A stretch of DNA of 36,232 bases from Bdellovibrio sp. (GTDB lineage: Bacteria; Bdellovibrionota; Bacteriovoracia; Bacteriovoracales; Bacteriovoracaceae): assembly GCA_022729855.1 (NCBI GenBank), contig DZBG01000014.1:1-36232 (forward strand), given 5' to 3'. Shown in pieces: positions 1-7,586 of this stretch; position 1 is the stretch's first letter, and each line of letters opens with the position of its first letter. Made by a program: the position numbers and the translations under genes. Below the pieces are notes generated by a model. The model had not been told where the DNA came from and made no database searches. It saw only the letters and a list, made by a program, of their open reading frames with translations.

Positions 1-215
1 ACCTTATGAAGTTATGATGAAGAAAAGTTGCACTAGGAAATGGTAGTTGGGACCTTTTAAATGGATTTTTAACTTATATAAAAAACTTCAATCAAAATAT
101 TTATCAAAACTCAAAAGAGTTTATAACTTGCATTGAGGCCGTAGCCCAAAATAGCCCAATATATAAAGAGGGAATCTCTTATTACCATAAGGGTGAATTT
201 ATTTCATCAGAACTT

Positions 216-782
216 GTGAAGGTCATTGAGAATCATTTAGATAAAAAAATTAAAGTAGAAATTATTGATACAGACAGCAGTGTTGTCACATTTGATTTAA
301 AATTTCCAAGAGGTCATTGGAAAAATACTGCTCTTGAATCATACTACAAATCAATCTTGCTACTTCCAATTCATGAACTAACATTACCTCTTTTAAGGCT
401 TTCGCAGGTTAGTGTTAATGACCAACATGTTCTTAGTTTGGATGAAGCTCTTAGTTTGTCTTCAAAATTTAATCAGATATTATCTAAGAATAGTTGGATT
501 CTTCCTTATTCATTTGAAAACAATAATTTTTCATTAAGTACTATCAGCTCAGTTGAACTATTAAATAACGAAATTAAAAAATATCTTCAAATTGATGAGG
601 TGATAATTGAGAAGTACCACGGTTGTCAAATTGAAGGAGACAAGAGTTTCGCAAAGGAAATAGATAGAAATTCTCTAGAGGAAATTTTAAAAAATGATGT
701 GTTTATTCTTCAAGGCGTAACGGCAAAAATAAGTGATTTTAAATCTTCATTTATAGGAATCAATTTCTATCTTAGTAAATAA
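216..782 (+). CDS. Unrecognised protein, 5' end probably frameshifted
   Basis: I do not recognise this 188-residue protein; it has no signal peptide, membrane segment or known motif that I can see. The GTG at 216 has no Shine-Dalgarno sequence in front of it. The same frame is open back to position 21, where it would add about 65 natural-looking residues, but no ATG lies there. An ATG ATG AAG AAA start exists at 14-25 in the neighbouring frame, and removing one A from the run at 23-26 would join it to this frame. The true gene is therefore probably longer and interrupted by a one-base insertion, whether real or from sequencing. It is visibly richer in A/T than its neighbours. Its 3' end overlaps the convergent acyltransferase by 36 bases. 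Confidence 0.55.
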   Translation: MKVIENHLDKKIKVEIIDTDSSVVTFDLKFPRGHWKNTALESYYKSILLLPIHELTLPLLRLSQVSVNDQHVLSLDEALSLSSKFNQILSKNSWILPYSFENNNFSLSTISSVELLNNEIKKYLQIDEVIIEKYHGCQIEGDKSFAKEIDRNSLEEILKNDVFILQGVTAKISDFKSSFIGINFYLSK

Positions 783-1388
783 TTTTTTCATCTTATCTTC
801 GAGCTCTTGAGTACTATAAAATCCAATTTTCCCAATATTGATTTCAATCGTAGTAAAAGGATAAGGCAGTGTTGCTTGATTCCAACTTTTTCTAAAAAGA
901 ATTCCATTTTTTACATGGGCCCTGACTGGGACAATTGGTCTTTTACTTTTATCTGAGAGTGCTGTGATCCCTTCTTTAACTTTGTAAATTGGGCCACGTG
1001 GTCCATCTACTGCAACAGTCATCTTATGTCCGTCTAGGACCTTTCTCATTCCTGCCAGAAGACCAGCTACAGCTCCACGGTGAGATGACCCTCTGACTGT
1101 TTGATAGCCAAGATATTCAACGGCTGAAGCAAGAATTTGTCCGTCTTTTGAATTGGAAATGAGAATACAAATATCTCTATGAGAGAAATAAGGTAAGCAG
1201 CTCAAATCATCTTGATGAAAACAAGCATAGATTAAATTGTGATCTTTATTCTTTCCGCGAACTTCTAAATCATCAAAAAATAATTTTTTGTCTAATTCAT
1301 TTTCAAAATTTAATTGATAACGGTAGGTCGAAGAATAGATTTTATAAAGAAAGCCGGCCAAAAGGCCGGCAAACTGTTCTTTCAGCAA
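747..1388 (-). CDS. Lysophospholipid acyltransferase-like protein (DUF374)
   Basis: 213 residues matching the DUF374 branch of the lysophospholipid acyltransferase superfamily, expected to transfer an acyl chain at the inner membrane. Visible family blocks are FHQDDL near residue 58, SNSKDGQI, the VRGSSHRG motif near residues 98-105, VDGPRGP near 125-131, and PIVPV. These match the usual order and length. The start appears to be a TTG three bases after the etfA stop, so translation is probably coupled; no ATG is available in a sensible place. A perfect 7-bp G/C hairpin lies in codons 6-12. It is the last gene of the minus-strand fatty-acid cluster and ends inside the convergent gene. The exact acyl substrate cannot be read from the sequence. 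Confidence 0.82.
   Translation of the reverse strand: MLKEQFAGLLAGFLYKIYSSTYRYQLNFENELDKKLFFDDLEVRGKNKDHNLIYACFHQDDLSCLPYFSHRDICILISNSKDGQILASAVEYLGYQTVRGSSHRGAVAGLLAGMRKVLDGHKMTVAVDGPRGPIYKVKEGITALSDKSKRPIVPVRAHVKNGILFRKSWNQATLPYPFTTIEINIGKIGFYSTQELEDKMKKLFTKIEIDSYK
1353..1370 (-). terminator. Terminator-like hairpin inside the start of the acyltransferase gene
   Basis: Read on the minus strand, arms GCCGGCC and GGCCGGC flank a TTTT loop and are followed at once by TTTCTTTATAAA. It looks like an intrinsic terminator 22 bases after the etfA stop, yet it encodes the AGLLAGF segment of the next protein. It may act as a partial terminator or attenuator that lowers expression of the last gene. 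The short, interrupted T-tract makes full termination doubtful. Confidence 0.4.
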
Positions 1389-1391
1389 ATA

Positions 1392-2354
1392 TTATTTTCC
1401 GAGAAGTTTTTTGAATTCTTCAGTCATTATTGGAACGATCTGGAAAAGATCTCCAACAATACCGTAGTCAGCTTTAGTGAAAATAGGTGCATCAGGGTCA
1501 GTGTTGATAGCAACAATAACTTTTGATGTACGCATACCAGCTAAATGCTGAATCGCTCCTGAGATACCACAAGCGATATAAAGAGAAGGAGCAACTGTTT
1601 TACCAGTTTGTCCAACCTGCATAGCGTGTGGAGCAAATCCAGAGTCTACAGCGGCACGAGAGGCACCAACAGTAGCACCAATAACATTGGCCATATCATC
1701 CAAAATTTTGAAATTTTCTGCGTTCTTCATCGCGCGTCCACCAGAAACAATAATATTGGCTTCTGTTAGGTCTACTTTTGTAGAAGCAGCTTTAATGATT
1801 TCTTTGATCGCTGCGCGGATTTCCCCAGCGTTAGCAGCTACATCAGCAGCAGCTCCAGCACCAGCAGTTGGATTTTCAGTCATTCCAAGAGCGTTGGGAC
1901 GAATAGAAACAAAGTGTGGTTTTGGTCCTGTGAGTTCAACTTTAGCGAGACACTTTCCAGCAAAAAGTGGACGTGTTCCAGCGAAAGTTCCGCCATCCAT
2001 TGTGAAATTCACAACATCAGAAGCAAGACCAGCATCAAACTTCGTCGCTAAACGAGGAAGAAGATCTTTTCCAAGTGAAGTGGCTCCACCGAAAACATAG
2101 TCATAACTTTTTGATTTAATGAATTCAGCAAGGGCATTGGCATATCCCTCAGGAGAATACTTATCAAGGTTAGCACCTTTAAGTTTGTGTACGTTTTGTG
2201 CGCCAAATTTAGCAAGAGTTGCAATTTGATCAGCACCAATATCTCCGATAACTGCGACGTCAGCTGACTGACCAGCAAGTTTACCAAGGATTTCAAGAGT
2301 AACCGGCTTTACATGGCCGTCATGGAGTTCTGTAAAAACTAATACATTTGCCAT
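1392..2354 (-). CDS. etfA: Electron transfer flavoprotein, alpha subunit
   Basis: 320 residues, the normal length for the FAD-binding alpha subunit of ETF, which takes electrons from acyl-CoA dehydrogenases and passes them to the quinone pool through ETF dehydrogenase. The N-terminal half begins MANVLVFTEL. The C-terminal FAD domain is clear: SGGRAM near residue 205, GASRAAVDSG near 230, the QVGQTGKTV loop, the ACGISGAIQH block and the final INTDPDAPIF...DYGIVGD signature. The ATG is preceded by AAGGA nine bases away. It lies 18 bases after etfB and directly before the DUF374 gene, in the same operon as an acyl-CoA dehydrogenase. Confidence 0.97.
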   Translation of the reverse strand: MANVLVFTELHDGHVKPVTLEILGKLAGQSADVAVIGDIGADQIATLAKFGAQNVHKLKGANLDKYSPEGYANALAEFIKSKSYDYVFGGATSLGKDLLPRLATKFDAGLASDVVNFTMDGGTFAGTRPLFAGKCLAKVELTGPKPHFVSIRPNALGMTENPTAGAGAAADVAANAGEIRAAIKEIIKAASTKVDLTEANIIVSGGRAMKNAENFKILDDMANVIGATVGASRAAVDSGFAPHAMQVGQTGKTVAPSLYIACGISGAIQHLAGMRTSKVIVAINTDPDAPIFTKADYGIVGDLFQIVPIMTEEFKKLLGK

Positions 2355-2372
2355 AACAAATTCCTTAAATAA

Positions 2373-3161
2373 TTAGAGTACTTTTGCTTCTGTTCTAAGA
2401 AGACCTACTACCTGAGAAACAACTTCAGTTTGTTTCGCAGCATCCATAGCATCATATTTCTTACCAGCTGGTTTTTCAGGTGGAAGTTTGAAGCCAGAAT
2501 ATTTCACACGACGGTCACCATCAGTTACACCAACGTCACCAAGTGAAAATTTTGCTAGAGGTTTTTTCTTCGCTTTCATGATTCCTGGAAGTGAAGCATA
2601 TCTAGGAGTGTTTAAACCTTTATTAGCAGCAAGTACTACTGGTCCATTCACTTCATAAACTTCAAGTGCTCCACCTTCAACTTCACGTTTAACTTTCACA
2701 GTTGTTCCAGCAAGCTCGAAACCAACAATAACAGAAACAGAAGGAAGCTTCATCATTTCAGCAAGAATCTGAGGAACTTGAAGACAGTCATCATCAATGG
2801 CTTGTTTACCAGTTAAGATAAGATCAGCAGTTTTTCCAGATTTTTCAATCGCTCCTTTAAGAGCTTTTGCAATTGAATAAGAATCTAAGTTATCAACTGA
2901 TTCAACTAGAATAGCTTCATCAGTTCCCATCGCCATTGCTGTACGAAGGGCCTCAGTGTCTTTTTCAGAACCAACGCGAACAACTGTCACGTTAGCCGCA
3001 GGATTTGCAGCTTTTACAAGCAGAGCTTGCTCAACAGCAAATTCATCATAAGGGTTCATAATCCATTTAATTGAAGCAGTTTCAATAAAGCTTCCATCAG
3101 CAGTCGGCGTCACCTTTGTTTCGGTGTCGGGAACTTGCTTTACACAAACGAAAATATTCAT
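2373..3161 (-). CDS. etfB: Electron transfer flavoprotein, beta subunit
   Basis: 262 residues, typical of the AMP-binding beta subunit of ETF. It starts MNIFVCVKQVPDTETKV, with the family's VKQVPD block, and contains NPYDEFAVEQAL near residue 36. The signature around residues 117-130 (LTGKQAIDDDCLQVPQ) and the VEGGALEV and NTPRYASLPGIMKAKKKP stretches are characteristic, the last being the recognition-loop region that contacts acyl-CoA dehydrogenases. AGGAG lies eight bases before the ATG. It follows the dehydrogenase gene by 30 bases and precedes etfA, so all three should be co-expressed for fatty acyl-CoA oxidation. Confidence 0.97.
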   Translation of the reverse strand: MNIFVCVKQVPDTETKVTPTADGSFIETASIKWIMNPYDEFAVEQALLVKAANPAANVTVVRVGSEKDTEALRTAMAMGTDEAILVESVDNLDSYSIAKALKGAIEKSGKTADLILTGKQAIDDDCLQVPQILAEMMKLPSVSVIVGFELAGTTVKVKREVEGGALEVYEVNGPVVLAANKGLNTPRYASLPGIMKAKKKPLAKFSLGDVGVTDGDRRVKYSGFKLPPEKPAGKKYDAMDAAKQTEVVSQVVGLLRTEAKVL

Positions 3162-3191
3162 GTCTAGGTTCTCCTTCTAAGGTCTATAAGA

Positions 3192-4328
3192 CTATTTTAA
3201 TAACTCACGGGCCATTACGAGACGTTGAATCTGCGATGTACCCTCATAAATTTGAATCAGTTTAGCGTCACGCATAAGTTTTTCAACAGGGTATTCCTTG
3301 CTGTAACCATATCCACCATAAATTTGTACTGCATCTGTTGTTATTTGCATACAAGAGTCAGAGGCAAAAGCTTTTGCATAAGAGGCAATTTGTGAATTTT
3401 TTTCACCTTTGTCACACATCCATGCTGCTTTGTATGTCAGAAGTCTTGCGGCCTCAATTTTCATTCCCATTTCAGCAATCATAAATTGCACGGCCTGATG
3501 CTTGGCTATAGGAACTCCAAACTGAATACGCTCTTTTGAATAATTAATACTCAGCTCCATCGCTCTCTGAGCTCCACCAAGTGCAGAAGAGGCCACAAGT
3601 GGTCTTGAATGATCAAGAGTATTCATGGCAATGGCCCAACCTTCGCCGGCCTTACCAAGAGTATTTTCTTTTGGGACTTTTACATTATTAAAACGGATGC
3701 CACGAGTATCAGATGAGCGATGCCCCATCTTGTCTTCTTTTTTACCCATTTCAATTCCGGCTGTTTTTGCATCAACCACAACGGCCGTAATTCCTTTGTG
3801 TTTTAATTCTGGATTGATAGTGGCATAGACAACAAAAAGATCTGCATAACCTGCATTTGTAATCCACATTTTTTCACCATTTAAAATCCAGTGATCACCA
3901 CCATCTTTTAAACTTGTTTTAATTCCAGCTGCATCAGAACCATTTCCTGGTTCAGTTAAACAAAATGAAGCAATTCTGAATTCTTCAGTGAAGGGAGTGA
4001 GAAATTTTTTCTTTTGCTCGTCTGATCCTCCAAGAACAATGGGAAGAAGGGCAAGGTCGTTGGCCATGAATGAAGTATTCATTCCCATACATCCATAAGC
4101 AAGGGCCTCAGATATAACAACACTATCAAGTGCTGTAAAACCTGTTCCACCATACTCAGCAGGAATACATGTGTTAATAAGTCCAAGCTCCCAAGCTTTT
4201 TTGAAAATTTCTTTTGGAAATTTTCCTTCTTCATCGTATTGCTGAGAAACGGGAGTCATTTCATTGCGAGCAAACTTTAAAGCGAGCTCTTGAATTTCTT
4301 TTTGTTCTGAAGACAGTTCAAATTCCAT
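3192..4328 (-). CDS. Acyl-CoA dehydrogenase (short/medium-chain type)
   Basis: 378 residues, the standard length for soluble FAD acyl-CoA dehydrogenases that introduce the alpha-beta double bond and reduce ETF. Landmarks are CLTEPGNGSDAAG near residue 122 (FAD/substrate loop), WITNAG near 155, ERIQFGVPIAKHQAVQ near 266, QIYGGYGY near 336 and IYEGTSQIQR at 360-369. Glu362 sits where the catalytic base lies in short- and medium-chain enzymes. It resembles butyryl/short-chain dehydrogenases, but chain length cannot be decided by eye. It lies directly upstream of etfB and etfA and 38 bases after folK. AAGGA is present nine bases before the ATG. Confidence 0.93.
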   Translation of the reverse strand: MEFELSSEQKEIQELALKFARNEMTPVSQQYDEEGKFPKEIFKKAWELGLINTCIPAEYGGTGFTALDSVVISEALAYGCMGMNTSFMANDLALLPIVLGGSDEQKKKFLTPFTEEFRIASFCLTEPGNGSDAAGIKTSLKDGGDHWILNGEKMWITNAGYADLFVVYATINPELKHKGITAVVVDAKTAGIEMGKKEDKMGHRSSDTRGIRFNNVKVPKENTLGKAGEGWAIAMNTLDHSRPLVASSALGGAQRAMELSINYSKERIQFGVPIAKHQAVQFMIAEMGMKIEAARLLTYKAAWMCDKGEKNSQIASYAKAFASDSCMQITTDAVQIYGGYGYSKEYPVEKLMRDAKLIQIYEGTSQIQRLVMARELLK

Positions 4329-4366
4329 ATCTAACTTCCTTGAAGTGGAGTTTTATTATAATTGAA

Positions 4367-4840
4367 TTAATTTCTATCTGAGATAGGCAATGCTTCAACA
4401 TCGAATGATTTAGGAATTGTAAAACATTTTTCAATAGTTTTAAAGAAAGGCAGTTCTTGTAGTGGATAAATAATAAAACTTCTCTGATTCCAGCGCGGGT
4501 GCGGCAAAGTCAGGGTCGGAGTATTTACCTCGGATAATCCCCAGAAAATAATATCAAGATCAATGGTTCGTGGCCCTCGAGTAATATTTCTTGTGCGTCC
4601 CATCTCTTTTTCAATATGCAAGAGAAGTGTCATCACTTCTTCAGGAGATAGGTGAGTGGGAGTTTGAAATTCTAAAACCTGATTATAAAAATCTGGTTGG
4701 TCGAGATAATCTACTGCCGCAGAAGTATAAATACGACTCTCTGCAATTAGAGTGAAATGCTTTTCTAATTCTGTTTTGGCCTCAAGTAAATGAGAGATAC
4801 TGTCACCAATATTAGAGCCCGTTGCAATGACTAATGACAT
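4367..4840 (-). CDS. folK: 2-amino-4-hydroxy-6-hydroxymethyldihydropteridine pyrophosphokinase
   Basis: 157 residues, the usual HPPK length. The enzyme transfers pyrophosphate from ATP to 6-hydroxymethyl-dihydropterin in folate synthesis. The N-terminus has the GSNIGD motif; residues near 52 carry QPDFYNQV, and the signature RGPRTIDLDIIF near 101-112 holds the two magnesium-binding aspartates. LPHPRWNQRSFIIYPLQEL near 127-145 completes the family pattern. The ATG follows the stop of a small lipoprotein gene without any gap and has no clear Shine-Dalgarno sequence, so it is probably translated by coupling. folK sits between an envelope protein pair and the acyl-CoA dehydrogenase; other folate genes are not nearby. 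Confidence 0.95.
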   Translation of the reverse strand: MSLVIATGSNIGDSISHLLEAKTELEKHFTLIAESRIYTSAAVDYLDQPDFYNQVLEFQTPTHLSPEEVMTLLLHIEKEMGRTRNITRGPRTIDLDIIFWGLSEVNTPTLTLPHPRWNQRSFIIYPLQELPFFKTIEKCFTIPKSFDVEALPISDRN

Positions 4841-5002
4841 TTATGGCTGAACAGATTCATTGAGGGGTTGTTTCACATTCAGTGTTTTATATTGTGATGA
4901 AGGAATGGATGGCATCACTGCCCCGTCTGGGTGAACTGGATCACCTTTCACACCACAGGCAGAAACTAAAAATAATAAGAGTGTCAAAATACTAAAATTC
5001 AA
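4841..5002 (-). CDS. Small lipoprotein with CG-x-KG motif (LptM-like)
   Basis: A 53-residue lipoprotein on the minus strand. It starts at a TTG (5002-5000) with AGGA eight bases upstream and overlaps the stop of the barrel-protein gene by 11 bases; its TAA abuts the folK ATG. The protein has a short hydrophobic signal and a good lipobox, LVSAC, with the cysteine at about residue 16. The mature part begins CGVKGDPVHPDG and is rich in proline and polar residues. CG-x-KG followed by a proline-containing stretch is reminiscent of LptM/YifL, the small lipoprotein that assists LptD maturation. That link is inference from a very short motif; the open frame, start signal and lipobox are seen directly. 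Confidence 0.72.
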   Translation of the reverse strand: MNFSILTLLLFLVSACGVKGDPVHPDGAVMPSIPSSQYKTLNVKQPLNESVQP

Positions 5003-5975
5003 TGGCAAATCCTAAACCTAAAATATCTGTTCCGAGATCTGCTTTAAAAAACCAACCAGGAACTAATCTTCTGAGAACTGTTACGCCAACTACTGGGCCT
5101 GATTTTTTTAGATCGTCAATCGCCTTAAGTTCAGCCGCTTTCTGTTGAGGAGTTACTTGAGTGTCCGTTCCTTTTCCAGCTTCAGGACTTGAAACACTAT
5201 AATACTGAAATCCTACATAAGGCATAATATAGGTATAAAGTGGAGCCTTGAAATTGTATTTAATTCTTCCAATTAAGTGAGTCGTCGCTGTTGAAATTCC
5301 GTCTCCAGGATAATTTTTAAGGCGAGCAATTCCGTAATAACCTTCAACGAAAAAATTATCTGTAAACTGATAGGCCCAGCTTCCGCCAAACTCATTTGAG
5401 CGAGCTGTGCCACCATTGATATCATCGGCAGTGAAGTAGGCTGCACTCACACTAATAACGTTATCTGGCTTAATATGGCGTTTACTATTCTCATCAATCA
5501 GACCAAGTTCATCATCGGCCACAATATCTTCTGAATAAAGATCATCCTCATCACGAATCTTTTTCCCATCAACAACTTTCTCTTCAGGTTTTTTTCCATA
5601 ACCAGAGTCATCACCTTTAACAATGATCACATCTAGGTTTTTACGAAGACGGGCCCACTGAGATACGGAATAAATTTTTAGAATTTTGATTCCAACTTGT
5701 CCTTGATGAACTTTCGCCACGACTGCACGGGCGGCCAATTTGTCATCAAGAGCAACAGAAATGAAGTCTCCAGGGCCTAATTGTTGGTTGTTATTTGAGA
5801 TAATGAAGATCTTTTTTGACTCGGAAATAATTTTTATTGTCTCTGGAAAGACGTTTTCGCCGAAACTTTGTTCAAGGGGGAGAGAGGCGTCCTGCACTAG
5901 ACTCTGAGCGTGAAGTGAATTGACGCTTAGAAAAGACACTAAAAATGCAAAAAATATAATCGTTTTTTGTTTCAT
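4992..5975 (-). CDS. Outer-membrane beta-barrel domain protein
   Basis: 327 residues with a clear signal peptide (MKQKTIIFFAFLVSFLSVNSLHAQS, cleavage after HAQ or nearby). A periplasmic N-terminal half of about 150 residues follows. It includes a small beta-rich stretch near 60-115 and an acidic linker rich in D, E and K near 125-165. The C-terminal 160 residues alternate polar and aromatic residues and end in phenylalanine, as outer-membrane barrels do. AGGA lies four bases before the ATG. It is the first gene of the minus-strand operon and its stop overlaps the lipoprotein start. I cannot name a family beyond the barrel fold. Confidence 0.75.
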   Translation of the reverse strand: MKQKTIIFFAFLVSFLSVNSLHAQSLVQDASLPLEQSFGENVFPETIKIISESKKIFIISNNNQQLGPGDFISVALDDKLAARAVVAKVHQGQVGIKILKIYSVSQWARLRKNLDVIIVKGDDSGYGKKPEEKVVDGKKIRDEDDLYSEDIVADDELGLIDENSKRHIKPDNVISVSAAYFTADDINGGTARSNEFGGSWAYQFTDNFFVEGYYGIARLKNYPGDGISTATTHLIGRIKYNFKAPLYTYIMPYVGFQYYSVSSPEAGKGTDTQVTPQQKAAELKAIDDLKKSGPVVGVTVLRRLVPGWFFKADLGTDILGLGFAIEF

Positions 5976-6095
5976 GTTCCTACTATTCTAAAAAAGCCTT
6001 ACCAAGACGTAAATATCTACCAATAGTGGATAAATTTGATAGATTAAGTCAAATTATCTCACTTCTTTTGTTCTGACCCATTTTGAGGAGCTTTC

Positions 6096-6770
6096 ATGAC
6101 TGATATGGCCTACCAACACCTTACTAATACCTCTAACCGCATGTTCGTTGTCGTCGCGGGAAATATTGGTAGTGGAAAAACCACTCTTACAAAAAAGCTC
6201 TCTGAAAGACTTGGCTGGAAACCGCATTTTGAATCTGTATCAGATAATCCCTATCTTTCAGATTTCTACGGTGACATGAGCCGATGGTCTTTCCCTTTAC
6301 AAGTGTATTTTCTTACGCACAGATTTAACACACATAAATTAATCGAAAGTTCACCAGCAAGCTCGGTTCAGGACCGTTCAATCTATGAAGATGCAAATAT
6401 TTTTGCCCGCGCTCTTTTTGAGCAAGGCGATCTTGATAAGCGTGACTATGAAAATTACCGCACACTTTATGAATCTATGATTCAGTATTTGAATGCCCCT
6501 ACGCTTATGATCTTTTTAAAGCGTTCAGTACCTAAACTTCTTGAGAGAATTAAACAGCGTGGACGTGATTACGAGCAGGCCATTCCTGTGGATTATCTTA
6601 CTCGCCTGAATCAGTACTACGACGATTGGTATGGAAACTATAATCTTGGAAAATCTCTCATCGTGGATACTGATGAATTAGATTTCTTAGATAATGAAGA
6701 GCATTTTGATCGGTTAGTAAGAAGAGTTCATGATTCAATTGACCAAAAAGATATGTTTTTTACTTTTTAA
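6096..6770 (+). CDS. Deoxynucleoside kinase (dAdo/dGuo/dCyd kinase family)
   Basis: 224 residues of the deoxynucleoside kinase family, which phosphorylate deoxynucleosides for salvage into dNTPs. The P-loop GNIGSGKT is at residues 22-29. The family DRS motif occurs as QDRSIYED near 92, and the lid arginines appear in ERIKQRGRDYEQ near 148. The tail VPVDYLTRLNQYYDDW-like block is also typical. Substrate choice among dA, dG and dC cannot be decided. GAGGAG lies before the ATG at 6096; in-frame ATGs at residues 4 and 16 are alternatives. It is divergent from the barrel-protein gene across a 120-base gap. A DNA salvage enzyme would fit an organism that uses prey or environmental DNA, but that is inference. 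Confidence 0.9.
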   Translation: MTDMAYQHLTNTSNRMFVVVAGNIGSGKTTLTKKLSERLGWKPHFESVSDNPYLSDFYGDMSRWSFPLQVYFLTHRFNTHKLIESSPASSVQDRSIYEDANIFARALFEQGDLDKRDYENYRTLYESMIQYLNAPTLMIFLKRSVPKLLERIKQRGRDYEQAIPVDYLTRLNQYYDDWYGNYNLGKSLIVDTDELDFLDNEEHFDRLVRRVHDSIDQKDMFFTF

Positions 6771-6862
6771 GAAAATTGTATTTTTTTTCCCACTCTCTTG
6801 AATTCACGAACTATACTAAGATAGTTAAGATGATAATAAGATTCATGTTCAGGGAGTGATTA

Positions 6863-7525
6863 ATGAAACAAATACCATGGATGGTACTTTTTAGCTTACT
6901 ACTAGTTTCTTGTTCAGGTTCTAAATCTGCTCAAGGTGTTGCTCAAGAAAATCCACAAATAGAATTATCTGATGCAGATGAGTTTATAGAAAACCCAATG
7001 GAAGAGCCATCTCTTGAAGATACGGCTGCTCCAGAAGTTGCTGACTCTGCAATCCCAACTGAAGAACCAATGATGGAAGAAGCAGCTCCTGTCATTACGA
7101 ATGAAACTATTACTTCAACACCATCGCCAACGATGATGGGTGATGTTGAAAGTGAATATACAGTTCAAAAAAATGAAACGTTAATGATGGTCGCTTTCAA
7201 ACTTTACGGAGATTACGGAAAGTGGAGAGAGCTTGCCAATATGAATGCAGGAAAACTTAAAGGCTCACAAACTGTTCGTGAAGGAATGGTTCTTAAGTAC
7301 AATGCTCCTGCTGAAGCTTTTGTTTGGAGTCCAGCTGGTAATCCATACCTTATTCGCACAGGAGATAGTTTAGGTGGAATTTCTACTACGACTTATGGAA
7401 CATCGAAGAAGTGGAAATCAATTTGGGATAATAACCGTCCACTTATTAAAGATCCAAACAAGATTTTTGCTGGGTTCACGATCTACACACTAGATGGACG
7501 TGAGGTTGCATCTGAACAACTGTAA
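6863..7525 (+). CDS. Lipoprotein with LysM-type domains
   Basis: 220 residues with a lipoprotein signal (lipobox LLVSC, cysteine at residue 17). Residues 30-90 form an acidic, proline-rich linker dominated by E, P and A, probably an extended tether. The C-terminal 120 residues hold one clear LysM module (YTVQKNETLMMVAFKLYGD near 105) and a second LysM-like repeat (YLIRTGDSLGGISTTTYG near 165), ending in the usual YTL. LysM modules bind N-acetylglucosamine in peptidoglycan, so the protein probably links membrane and wall. AGGGAG precedes the ATG. A strong terminator follows at 7554. There is no catalytic domain. Confidence 0.88.
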   Translation: MKQIPWMVLFSLLLVSCSGSKSAQGVAQENPQIELSDADEFIENPMEEPSLEDTAAPEVADSAIPTEEPMMEEAAPVITNETITSTPSPTMMGDVESEYTVQKNETLMMVAFKLYGDYGKWRELANMNAGKLKGSQTVREGMVLKYNAPAEAFVWSPAGNPYLIRTGDSLGGISTTTYGTSKKWKSIWDNNRPLIKDPNKIFAGFTIYTLDGREVASEQL

Positions 7526-7553
7526 TTTTATTAATTAAATAATATAATTAGTG

Positions 7554-7586
7554 ATCCCGCCCCTTTGTGGGCGGGATTTTATTTTT
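7554..7586 (+). terminator. Rho-independent terminator after the LysM gene
   Basis: A perfect 9-bp stem, ATCCCGCCC at 7554-7562 and GGGCGGGAT at 7569-7577, closes a six-base loop and is followed by TTTATTTTT up to 7586. The ATG of the next gene starts at 7587, immediately after the T-tract. The 3' arm of the hairpin contains the only G-rich stretch that could serve as that gene's ribosome binding site. Confidence 0.92.

Noticed and set aside
1687-2100. 137-residue plus-strand frame opposite etfA
   Set aside because: It lies wholly inside the conserved etfA gene, has no ribosome site and only reflects codon bias of the opposite strand.
6033-6055. Inverted repeat AATTTGA/TCAAATT between the barrel gene and the kinase gene
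   Set aside because: Short, A/T-only arms with a nine-base loop are common by chance in such a sequence; no supporting context.
7551-7586. Longer start of the M48-like lipoprotein at a GTG
   Set aside because: It would translate the terminator hairpin and put residues in front of an otherwise perfect lipoprotein signal.
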